Source: Thelonectria olida
Taxonomy: Eukaryota > Ascomycota > Sordariomycetes > Hypocreales > Nectriaceae
Assembly: GCA_020736575.1 (NCBI GenBank)
Contig: JAGPYM010000033.1
Span: 124,001 to 188,000, forward strand
Direction: 5' to 3'
DNA: 64,000 bases
The notes beneath the pieces are model-generated. The model was not told the DNA's origin. It made no database searches and saw only the letters and a list, made by a program, of their open reading frames with translations. The position numbers were made by a program, and so were the translations under genes. Below are positions 10,981-21,304 of this stretch, in pieces (position 1 is the first letter of the stretch; each line of letters starts with the position of its first letter).

Positions 10981-12393
10981 CGTGAGGTGGTGTTGGGAGT
11001 GGGTGTGTTAATGCCGGCCAATATATATGGAGAACCTAATACGAGGTACTGGATGAGATCATAAATCTCATACTGCAGGAGCAAGACCTTTATATATTCC
11101 GAGCTTCACTATTCCAATAGTTAAGACAGGAAAGCTCATTGTCGCTTATTGTGACGTAAGACAGACTGCGGACCTTGCACTCGTATTAGTGTCTCGGGCT
11201 TTGTTGATAAACTCCCAAGCCTCCTGTCCCCGTCTACACGGGCCGGCGGGACACGTCAATCGGCCGTGCCGCCCTCAATCTCTCCTATCAGATAAGAAGA
11301 AGGCACGGCCCGCACGGCCCAGGAGTCTCCCTCGGAGAATCCAAACTAGGTACGGGATTTGCAATGATTTTCGTGCTTGGTCAGAACAAGCACATTCATA
11401 TGGGCAACCAAGTGGGGATAGTTCGAGCCATTGACATGAAATTTTTGGCACACGTCAATCTCACAAGTACCGAGCATTCTCATTGCTTAATTGGGTCTCG
11501 GTTAGCCGGCAATTGTCCAGGAGATATCAATGTCCCCATACCCTCGATCCACTTCCAATCATGTCGAGAATATACGAGGAGTCCGCGGTCTAGGTGGGTC
11601 CGGGGCCTAGATGGGATCTACGGTCTAGATCTTCGGTGCTCCGCTTCGAGACAAAGGTCCCATGCCTACGAAATGACATGGGATCAGTCAATGGTACAGC
11701 CCCGATTCCCCGAAGTCTAGAAGATGACATTAAGGCTTACGAGAGCCCTAAGTTGGGTAACGGAAAGGATCATCATGCCATCCCTAATATTGCCATTGCA
11801 TCAGCGAGGCTTTTGTCTACAACTCACAGCCACTAGAATAAGTTAGGAAGAGATCGGCATGGGTAAATTCAGGCTGAGAAGCCAGCCATCTAAAACGTAG
11901 GCTGGTCGACTCTATCGAGGCATGGAGTCAATGAAGTGATGGGCTATTTGAAACATAGACGAGTCGATGACTTGTAGTACGTGATTATCACCAGCAGAAT
12001 GAATTATCAGAGAACAGGCCGTACATATGCTAATGCTTGCAATTTTCACAACAGCTACGAGCGGAATTGCATTATCGGTTGACCGGTGTTACCGGTCAAT
12101 GCTGTACCCTGCAGGTCGGGCCTCAAAAAAGCTCACTTTCGGGGCTATCTCATTTGTGGCTTATTGTTATCTTAAGCCAATTCATCCTAGGTACTATTCG
12201 CGGGCATTTCCCCGGCAAACGGCGCGCCCGCGCACGCTGAAGCGTCGCGCGCTATATCGAGGTGCATCTGCAGTTGTGGATGCAGGGCGGACACGTGCAG
12301 TACTAGATCGTTCGCGACGCCGCCGCAATGCCGACACCAATGCTAACGCCGATGCCGATGCCGGGCGGGGCCGCCGCGAACCCGGGTGGTGGT
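10981..12393. other. Intergenic DNA, no gene seen
   Basis: The first few hundred bases should hold the promoter of the Zn2Cys6 gene; a TATATAT run lies near 11022. The rest shows short overlapping open stretches with no recognisable domain. The 150 bp just left of the hAT element (12240-12393) are unusually GC rich with GCC/GAT-type short repeats and do not continue the gene found on the element's other side. Confidence 0.5.
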
Positions 12394-14845
12394 TAGTGAT
12401 GTTGTACAGTATGTACAACCGTGTTGTACGTACGTACGTACAGAAAGAAAAAGTACGTACACGTACTATGTACGTACAATGGGGATCCATAATACTCCTA
12501 ATAAGGGAATTTGTGGGTCGCGTTGTACAAATCCGGGGCTGTACAAAAACTCTGTCGGCTTTGCAGCTCAACACACTCCGCCATTCTCTCCCGATTGAAG
12601 GTATCGCCAAAAAGATGGCGCCCACCAAAGCTAACGCTGCCTTTGTTTGGCGACAGTTTATCGACCTCGGCCGCTCTAACTCCAAGAAAAGCAAGCGCTA
12701 CAGATGCCGTCACTGCCAGAAGGATTTTGCAGCGACCTCTATTGGGAGGCCGAAAGAGCATCTCGCTGCGTGCGAGAAATGGCAAGCCAAGCAGCGACAA
12801 GAGCGTCAAGCTCAAGATAACGCTGGCTATCTTCCCTCATATTCTGAAGTTATACAAAAGTCGGAATTCAGCATATCTCGCAGGACGAGAGTCACAGTTT
12901 CGCCTATGATGCCGCCGCTGCTGTAATCGCCGGCGGCCGGCCCTTCAGCCTCTTCGAGAGCCGCCGTTGGCGTTATTTCTTCACTCGCATTAAGCCTGGC
13001 TGGAAGCCTCCTAGCCGCGCCGTTATCACGAGAATTCTTCCCGACTTCTATCAGGAACTCTATGACGAGGTTTTCAAACGCATTACCAGCTCAGAATGGT
13101 TCAACATCATATTTGACGCTTCCGATAATGTCTCGGGTCACAGAATCGTTAATATCTCGGTACAACTACCAGACGGTCCAGCCTTCTACTGGAAAACGTT
13201 TGACACGGGAGACGAACAGCACACAGCGGAGAATTGGGTGAAGTTGATATGGGGAGAAATGCAGCAACTGTGCGGTGGTGATCTCTCCAGAATCAATTCT
13301 ATCTGTACAGATACCGAAAACACGATGCGCTCTGTACACGACTTGCTTGGGAGATTCCCAGAGCTCTCACATATCAACTTCTCTCTATGCGATTCTCACG
13401 GCCTTCAGCTTCTAATCAAAGATATCCTTCTTCTTCCATTCTTTGAGGATCTCTTTAATAATGTCAGCACCCTTCTCAAGTTCTTCTCACGGTCTAAATT
13501 ACCATTGCAAAGATTGAGAATGTGCCAGCGCACAAGGTGGAACGGAGTAACTCGCGCGCTGATCAGAAGGTACCGGTAAATCGTTAGCTGTGACTGAGAA
13601 ATCGATATACTAACTCGCTCGTTCCGAATAGTGTAATTACACGCTGGGGTTCTCAGTACAATTCTTTCTTCTCCCTCCTCCGTTCTCGAGACCCTGCCAG
13701 AGACTGGTCTATTCGAAAAGATGTACGAGATGAGCTGCGATCTCAAGATTGCCCCGTTCTCCTGCCCGAAGCGGTTCGAATCATCAAAGACAACAGCTTC
13801 TAGCTAAAACTCGAGGCTGCGATCGCTGTGCTAAAGCCCGTGAACGAATTTCAACACGCTTCCGAGGCTGATGGGGCGGGAATCGCGCACGTTGTAAATG
13901 ACTGCAAATCAAAAGCAAATGGGCTGAGATGGGAGAAGCTGATCAGTTTCTTGATATTCCGTGGGACGACATTGACGCTATATTCAAAGCCCGGCTCGAT
14001 AAGCAAACGTACGATATACATTGGATCGCCGATGCCCTCCGGCCTGATACAACAGGTCCAAATTCGAAACTGCCGCCTAGCGTCTTTGCGCGCGTACAAG
14101 AGTATTTGCAGAAACAGTTGAAAAACGACGACGAATATCACCGTGCCCTTTCCGAATTCACACACTTCCGAATGCGTACAGGCGGCCCAGACGGCTTGTT
14201 TAATAAGCACAGCGCTGTATATGACGATGGCTTCAAGCCAGCAATGGCGTGGCAGTGCCTCCTCAACCAGGGCTCGATTCTGGCTAGAGTAGCTGTGAAG
14301 GTAATGAACACGCTTGCGAACTCCGTACCCTCGGAACGAAGTTTCTCTGCTATTAGTTTCATACACACGAAAGCTCGGAATCGCCTTACGCCCATGCACG
14401 CTGACATGCAGCCTTCATTTTTATGAACGACCGCGTATTAGATCGCCTTAAGGATCAGAAGTACGCACATAAAAAGCGCTGGGTGGATCTTGAGGAGAAG
14501 GACTGGCTAGAACTCGAAGATTCATATCTGGAGTTATTTGTGAATGCGCAGGGCAAGAAGGTCTGGATGGATGGTGTGATGGCCCCCACCAGTGGAGATT
14601 TTGAGTGGGAGGGTGTATTACAGTCGACAGGTGATATATTAGGGGTTGGCACTGAGGTGGAATCAGAGGTTGGAGGCTAGGATGGCAGAAGACCCGGACC
14701 TTGAGAACCCTCCTACCAGTATTGCCTAAAAAGGAAGTGGGAAATTTGTATGGTACGTACTTGTATGTACAACTCCATTGTACGTACGTACAATGGCTAA
14801 AATACAGTACGTACGTACATACGTGTACAAGAAATTGCATCACTA
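12394..14845 (+). mobile_element. hAT transposon, copy A
   Basis: The 2452-bp element starts TAGTGATGTTG and ends GCATCACTA, giving 8-bp terminal inverted repeats (TAGTGATG/CATCACTA) followed by dense GTAC/TACG subterminal repeats. A near-identical copy in reverse orientation is at 54953-57426. Unlike that copy, this one has no target duplication: the 8 bp on the left are GTGGTGGT and on the right CCAGATGT. The right flank is a broken AdipoR-like gene and the left flank is unrelated, so sequence next to one end was probably replaced after insertion. Confidence 0.9.
12615..14680 (+). pseudogene. hAT transposase, defective (copy A)
   Basis: The N-terminus carries a BED-type zinc finger (YRCRHCQKDF ... 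HLAAC). The core encodes RPFSLFESRRWRYF, the EWFNIIFDASDN catalytic-region block and SLCDSHGLQL. The C-terminus has the hAT dimerisation signature TLANSVPSERSFS and HTKARNRLTP. A GT-AG intron with ACTAAC lies at about 13570-13629. The frame is broken by shifts near 12865, 13915 and 14420 and by a TAG near 13801. All these defects also occur in copy B. Unless introns were missed, no functional transposase is made, and movement would need an enzyme from elsewhere. Confidence 0.8.
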
Positions 14846-15166
14846 CCAGATGTTGACGGATTCATTGTGTTGATAGAAGAGGGAGCGCAGCGAGTGCAGG
14901 TAGGAAGGGCGGATTTGGTAATAGCCAGAGCGAATGAAGGCGTTATCGCGGCGCCAGGCGGGGAGGTCGCCCCAGAGGAGGAGGAGCGATTTCTCTGCTT
15001 TATTCTCGATGGCCTTAACTGTGTTGATGGGTTCTGTTGATAGGCCTGTCGCTGAGGGATGGCGTTGGCGCCATGTCACTTTCTGGTGCGCAGATTGTGA
15101 GCTTCTCATGGCACTTGGTAAAGAGATTTTAGATGAATGGATAAAACAGATGCGAGCTCTAGGCAT
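14846..15166 (-). pseudogene. AdipoR/hemolysin III (Izh-like) membrane receptor, N-terminal fragment
   Basis: Reading left from about 15166, the cytosolic N-terminal block typical of the PAQR/AdipoR family is clear: WGDLPAWRRDNAFIRSGY, then LRSLFYQHNESVNIW. The frame stops exactly at NIW, where hAT copy A begins. In this family the Trp is followed by the first of seven membrane helices, and none is found on the other side of the transposon. In fungi these proteins (Izh type) take part in zinc and sterol homeostasis. Here only the first 90 or so residues remain. Confidence 0.7.
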
Positions 15167-15402
15167 CAGTACGATTCTAGTTTAGTATCACAAGGGATAA
15201 ATTTCCCATAATCACGTCATGCTCTCGACGGGTCACTGTCCAGTCAGGTTAGCACCTATTATCTCAGAATGACGAGGCAAAGCAGCTTCCAGGCATACGT
15301 ACTGTCTTGCCGATCGAATGCTACTTAAACTTCCTGACGCTGCGTTTCTCCCTTCTTTCGATATACACTCTTGGGTTTCACTGTCCTGGCTGCAGGTTTG
15401 TA

Positions 15403-15561
15403 AGCAACCCCTCACTTGCCCTAGGGCTGTACCAAACATTTAGCCAGACACACCATGTAGGAGCAAAGGTTGAGTGGGTTGAAGGCGTGGCCATCATTGT
15501 CGCCATTCCAATCGTCGTCGTGGTTGGCGATGTGAATGACTGGCAGAAGGAGCGCCAGGGT
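15403..15561 (+). pseudogene. P-type Ca2+-ATPase fragment
   Basis: A short frame encodes GLYQTF, then AKVEWVEGVAIIVAI and VVVVGDVNDWQKERQ, ending near 15558. This matches the second membrane hairpin and following loop of plasma-membrane/vacuolar Ca2+-ATPases (PMCA/Pmc1 type), whose signature is WVEGVAI...VG..NDW.KE.QF. A possible intron acceptor (CTAG) lies just upstream at 15421-15424. Nothing else of this 1000-plus-residue protein is found, so it is a stray exon or gene fragment. Confidence 0.65.
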
Positions 15562-16619
15562 AGGGAATCAATCCATCCACGTCAATACCAGGGTTTGTGG
15601 ATTGAATTGACGGCTTACTCAGCAAAGTGCTCGTAGATTGATGTCCACGGGGCTATCTTTGAGTTGTGATGAGTCTTCTGCCACGGGAGAGTCTGACTCA
15701 CGAGGAGGCACCGAAGCTCAAGAACTTGGACCCTTTATCATCTCCGGGACTAAGGTTCTGGACGGCGTGGGATCCTTTCTTGTGATAGCGATTGGCCAAA
15801 GCATTCCATGATATAAGCATCTTGGTGCCAGTCATGCCCAGCTACATCCAAAAGGGTCCTTGGGGTGAGCGGGGGCTGGCTGAGGCCACATCCTTATACT
15901 AGCATGATGAGCGCTTAGTTCCCGCCCCTGACACTAGATCCTCCTCTTGCTACGGAGGTGGAACCCGAGCTCGTGACCCAGGGGATCGCGTTTCCTCAAA
16001 CATTAGGCGTTTAAGATGGTTACAAAAGCTTTACAAGATAAAGATAATGAAATGTTTAGATCATATATCTGCCCAGTCAATAGAAGCGAAGGTTTGTCTG
16101 ACCTCATCCTGTACCGTCCCCCTCTCTATAAATTGTGTGGTATCTAGCGCGTGATGAAATGCGGGAGCAGCGAACGGCTATAAGCGAAACTCCTGGCCGG
16201 AAAAGGTTTGGAGCCTGCCATTGCCCCATATATGGCCTCCCGTTCGACTGCCGTTGATACAGAGAGGGGGTTTATACCCGGACTAGATGGCGCAGACGAG
16301 GACTGCAGCGAGGAGGGCTAGCCCGGGGATGATTGAGACATCAAGTTTTCTAATATGGAGGTGCATTAGGTCGCAAACAGATCAGCGCAATATGCTTGTG
16401 GAAATACCATAGGAACAGTAAGTAATTGAACTTTTAATCCTCCTCGCTCAAGTCGTAATAATGCCCTGAATATGCGCTCCCCAAGGAGCTGTCATAGGGT
16501 AATGGAGTTGAGTTTGCTTTCTCATAAGAGGGTGCTTGATCCTGTGGGGATCTGCTCAGGGGCTATTCCAACTAACGGCAGACGTCATCCACGAATCCTG
16601 CTCATACTTTCTCTCGTGC
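15562..16619. other. Intergenic DNA, no gene seen
   Basis: About 1 kb without a convincing reading frame on either strand. It lies downstream of the Ca2+-ATPase fragment and of the 3' end of the hydrolase gene, so part is probably the hydrolase 3' untranslated region and terminator. Confidence 0.5.
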
Positions 16620-18250
16620 TCATGATCGTGCATGCACCAGCTCCTTCAACCTCTTCTCAATTTTTTCCCTTCCCTCAAACGTACTCCACACCTTGTGCGG
16701 CGCCCCGTCTACAATGTCCCAACTCCGGAGCTTCTCCGTCAACTTCGTCAGATCCCGCTGCTTCTCCTCCCACTGACGGCTCGCCTTGATGTGCTTCCCA
16801 GAGCTAATCACCACCAGCGGTGTCTGCTTATCCTGTATGGCCCGGCTAGTCTGCGCATCTCGTCGTGTAGTGGACGCCGCGACCCAGTTCTCTTGGAGCT
16901 TGGCCAGGATGTACTTGCCGCCCTGATAGGCTGACCGCCCGTATACTCGGTCCCGACTGGTTCGGCCCCGGAAGATGGCCCCTGGGACACGGTCCAGTCC
17001 GAGCGGGGAGATGGCGCCCCGGAGCCAGAGCAGGAATCCCGTTCCCGGCCGACCAACCTTGGCGAGGAGGTCTTCGTGCAGCGGATCAATTAGCACAAGA
17101 CCTTTGATAGCATCTCCATGACGTGCGGAAAAGACTCGTGAGTAGATTGACCCGATGCCGGCGCTCGCCAGTACCCAAGGACCGTTTTCTCCTGCATTTG
17201 CCAGCGCCTCGCTCAGTATATCGACAACAAATCCAGCTGAGGAAGGAGATGGTGATGTATCAGACCAGCCAAACCCGGGTCTATCCGTGAAACAGTACCG
17301 CGGGAAGGACTCATTTCTGAGAGCATTCTCGGCAAAGTCCCAGAACGAATACTCCACCGTCCGCTCGCCTCCCTCAAAGAGCACCGTAGGTTTATGTTCG
17401 GTCTTGTTTCCGTGACAGTGCACATGTACTCGGTACTTATCGCCGTCAACCCAATAAAGCTTTCCGGGAGGTGCCACGCCGGCGTCAACTGCTCGTAAGA
17501 TGATAGTTAGGGTCACGAGGAACAAGGCGATGCACATAATGGACCATACCATCGTAGAAGCTATCACCTCCATCCATTCTACGAGGGTTCGTCTCGTCTC
17601 GGCGCGCCCTGTCAATCGCTCTTCCTCCTCTGCCTTGCCCCATTTCACCGTATGATCCACCAGCAGGGTCCACAGACTCATAAACAGCGCCCAGATGACA
17701 CTCACTGCTCCAACCCATCCTTCTTCATATCGAGTCTTTTGAACCGACAAGATGAGGATCATGTCAAGCACAAGGACAGCCTATTCCCCACTCCCATGTT
17801 AGATACTAAGTTTCTATCATCCCGTAAAAACATAAAACTTACCGACATAGACATAACCAGTATCCTAACAGCTTTCGCGGGCACACCGAAAAACATTAAC
17901 GTAAATAGCAAATTCGCCAACGTTAAGTTCGCATACCCAAACGACTGGAACATACTTCCCCTCATCTGGAAGCCGGGTGGCGTGGCAAACATGGACACCA
18001 ACAGCAAGATCCACCACACCAGCGTCACCAACGTAAACCCAATTGTCGAATACCGTAGAGCCCGGATGCTCCAGAGGTTGTACGGCGACACGGCAGGGTC
18101 ATCCGGGGCCAAGAGGCTTCTTCGGCGCGGGTCCCCCCGGTTCGGCAGCAGGCGGGTGTGCTCGTCTGGGAGAGGGGCCTGATCCGCGTCCTCTGGTTCC
18201 CGGCCACCCTCCTCCGGCCTATTACCTTGCCTCGAAGAGAAAAGAGGCAT
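16620..18250 (-). CDS. Membrane-anchored alpha/beta-hydrolase-fold protein
   Basis: Two exons (17843-18250 and 16620-17780) joined over a 62-bp GTAAGT...TAG intron. The first exon starts with a charged, Pro-rich cytosolic tail. Several hydrophobic segments follow (TIGFTLVTLVWWILLLVSMF and two more in exon 2: VGAVSVIWALFMSLWTLLV, MVWSIMCIALFLVTLTIIL). After about residue 270 comes an alpha/beta-hydrolase region with PTVLFEGG, RYCFTDRPGFGWSD, WVLASAGIGSIYSRVF and KGLVLIDPLHEDLL. The usual GxSxG nucleophile elbow appears as ASAGIG, so catalytic Ser is uncertain and the protein may be a non-catalytic member. The reading frame is clean and the gene looks intact. Substrate and membrane are unknown. 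Confidence 0.8.
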
Positions 18251-20034
18251 CGGATATTAAGTTTGAGAGTGAACCGTCGTTCTTCGTGATAATATGTAGT
18301 CGCGATCGATGGGTGTCAAAGTAACCCAACATAAGCTACCTGAATCGGTATCAATGGCAGCTGACCATAACATTATCTCTTTTCTCCTAGCTCAAAAAAG
18401 AGGAATTCCAAACGTCGTGAAATGAAAACCCATGGTCCGGGGTCAGCTCGCAATAGAGCTCTGATATACTTTTCACTCTCTCATACGTCATCAAAGTATC
18501 GTACGTCATATCCAGCCGGTATCACCAGGTGTGGGGTTTTGACTTCTCACCGAAGGGGACTTACTGCGGTACTGTATGTTTGCAAAAATAAACTCTCCCC
18601 TTCCTCTTCTTGTGTGTCCCCTCCCCCCTTTTTTTAATTTTATTTCAGACAACGGCCAATCGGGGAACCCCGCTCCGTCGATGAGGCTTTTGTCTCGGGC
18701 ACCACTTGATCGGCGAAAAACCGTATGCCAGGGCTTCCGGAGTGCCTCCGTAATGCCTTATTGGTCAACGCCACCGTCGAGACCATTTCGTAGTGGGGAC
18801 ATGATCAAACCTCGCGGGAGGTCCTGCAGCCGGGGTTCCTTTCATGATCACACGACGAGCGATGGATCGTGATGTGTCTAGGGGAAGCTTCTATATTGGT
18901 ATGTGTATATTGTGTGTTACGTGTTTTCTCAGAGAACTTGTTGCCTATGACGACACGTACGTCCCCCATCCATTACAAGTATATTTGAACGGATGTGCTG
19001 GCCTTCCCTTAGGGCCTTCGTATGACCAAACAGGGCAACATCACCACCAAGACGTCGCGAACACCTCAAAATGTGGTTCTGCTCTATGCCCCTCGTCCAT
19101 ACCACGGGACGACATTGAGTGCCAGGTATGAAGAAGAGCAACTTCGAGCAATTCACGCGATGACGGGCACAGACGAGCACCGGGGCCGGCCAGGGGTAAA
19201 GTCCAACTTGATCATGCCAGACTGAAGATAAAGAGGAGATTGCCAACGCCAGTCTTGATAGCTTCCCCAGACACGTCATTACGTCCAAAGGTCGGACAAC
19301 GACCACGGAGAAGCTGTGGGGTGGGAAAATATCTCCACAGCCGTCGTAGAGCCGGGAAAGCCTGGCCTCGATATGGTGGACATGTGTTGAGCTGGCGGGT
19401 GGATGCTATCCGGCAGATACTAGGGAGTATTAATGGAGAAAGTCATGTTCAAGGCATGGAGCCGAGAGTGTTCGAGGTATCGTGAGAGAGGTCAGGGTTG
19501 GTATGAAAAGCTCGTCGTGGGCTACTCGCCGAAGGCGGGCATTTGGAGAACAGTGCATAGGTTTGGGAAGGTACCGCGTTTACGTTAAAGCTGGCTTCAA
19601 TCTGTCGCTGTTCACAAAGCGCTTGAGTTTTTCTTGTATCTTTAGATCCCAACGGCCGCGCTTTTCCCGCACATCTCCCGCGGTGGGGGAGACGTTGGGG
19701 CCGGCAAATGCCCAATGAAGTCTTAGCCAACCCAAATTGGGGCGCGAGAAGCCATCTAGACGTACCGAGTCAGTGACGGGCACCTCATCACTAGATATTG
19801 ACCAAATGGTCTCCAACGAACCATCCCCAGCCATATCTCACCTCTCACCCTCCCGAAAGCCCTCAACCACCGGCCAAGCAGCCCGTACGAAAGCAGAAGA
19901 CGAATCCCAACAAGCTCCCAACCCCTAAACGACTTCAAAATAATATTAAGCCCGCTCTAGGCACTGACGTTTATGCGCAAGGAAGTTGGGGGCCAGAGCA
20001 AGGCAAGCCATGCTAGCAAAGGTGATGGAGCAGG
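18251..20034. other. Intergenic DNA, no gene seen
   Basis: About 1.8 kb. The left part is the upstream region of the hydrolase gene, with a CT-rich run near 18595-18640. Open stretches up to 125 codons exist on both strands but overlap each other and show no domain, signal peptide or plausible splice pattern. Confidence 0.5.
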
Positions 20035-20905
20035 TCGTCGCAAACAAAACACTCCTGGAAGAGTCGATTATCGCCTAGAGTGCACTTCTCGAAGATAGCT
20101 TCTGATGCAATCGCGAGATCTGTTATGCTTCTCAACGTAAAGAGGACCAAGCTCCACCTTAAGGACCCTGTCCAAATCTTGTCGGTATTCAGAGGAGTTT
20201 GCAAGACTTCTCGTGTTGTGAAGCTATGGTGTTTGTTGGAGAGAAGAGGCTATCGGTCCGGGGGCGGGGTGGGTTCGCTAATAGCGCGGTAGACTTGATC
20301 CCAGATGAGCGCATCGTCTGGATCGTCGGCAAGAACGGCATTCAAGAGAGGTTTAATACGGTCGAGGTCGACGTCATTGGAGTTGACGGAGGAGCCCAGG
20401 GTCGATAGGTCGCTGAAAAGGTTCTTTCCACCAGATGCTGAGCGAAGCAGGCGGGATACCCGAAGCCCTTGTAGGGCCAGGATGAGATCGATAGAGAGTT
20501 TCTGGAGAACTGCGGAAGTCAGCGGAGGGGATCGCAATGAAGATGGTTCACTATACCTTCTTGGTCAAACTGAGCGAGTGCGTCTGGCGAGCATGAGATG
20601 CACCTGTCTTGACAAATCGACTTGAATGAGGCGTGGAAAGCGTCAAGGCCATCGCCAATCGGGTGGTCTTTGATGATCTTTGGTCGCGATCGATCTATCA
20701 TGGCGACTTGCGACGTGTGCCAAGTTATGGCGTGGTTTCGGCAGAACGAGTAAGCGCTTGAGATATGACCACAGCCAACAGGTGGCGTGACGGTAGAATC
20801 TCGGCATATTGACACACCTTGATGTCTAAAATGGCACTGCCAGTCGAAGATGCATAGAACAAGAGATGAAGCCGCTTAAGATTTAAGTCCATGGACTCGT
20901 ATGGC
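20035..20905 (-). pseudogene. Fungal kinase-like (FunK1-type) N-terminal relic
   Basis: From the right, a frame with MIDRSRPKIIKDHPIG leads through a likely intron (GTATAG...CGCAG, about 20510-20560) to LSIDLILALQGLRVSRLLRS. It continues through DDPDDALIWDQVYRAISEPT and then, in a shifted frame, PIASSLQQTP, TAG, and ANSSEYRQDLDRVLK. The block TPPP..IASSLQQTPW followed by N-SSEYR is typical of the region before the FunK1 protein-kinase-like domain in fungal proteins. The expected Trp is the TAG (TGG to TAG). No kinase catalytic motifs are present. The family call rests on recognition of these short blocks only. Confidence 0.45.
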
Positions 20906-21304
20906 ATGATTCTGAAAGTGTATCTTGTGGTCTAGCGATAGCTCATAAACTTGGCAGTGGATCTCCATGTCGTAGATTGGAAGCTAAAATACTCGTTGGT
21001 CAGGTCTGTGGGGCTCACAGTTTGACCCACTGGTGACCTTTTCACTAAGTAGGGCACAAAAATCCCGGACAGCCACAAAAATCCCGGACATCCGAAGGTC
21101 GCGCTTTTGGCTGTGTTTGGGTGTGAATTTTATCTCCATTGGTTCCCCTGACCGTCCCTGTTGATTTTCCTATTAAATATTGAAAAGTGAAGCTATTTAC
21201 AGTCGAACCTTTGCACACAAGCAGTTATTTTGATGATTCCGGCCGTATCGGTGTCAAAATAGCCTGCCTTTTCCCTTGCCTCTCAAGGCACAACACCACG
21301 TATT
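20906..21304. other. Gap with a short tandem repeat
   Basis: About 400 bp between the kinase relic and the first pogo element. CACAAAAATCCCGGACA is repeated in tandem at about 21055-21090 and could be a subterminal repeat of the adjacent element. No gene seen. Confidence 0.4.

Noticed and set aside
12027..12926. 300-codon open stretch on the plus strand across the left end of hAT copy A
   Set aside because: It runs from GC-rich flank through the transposon terminal repeats into the BED finger. Only the part from 12615 is homologous to the other hAT copy's protein; the rest is chance openness in GC-rich DNA.
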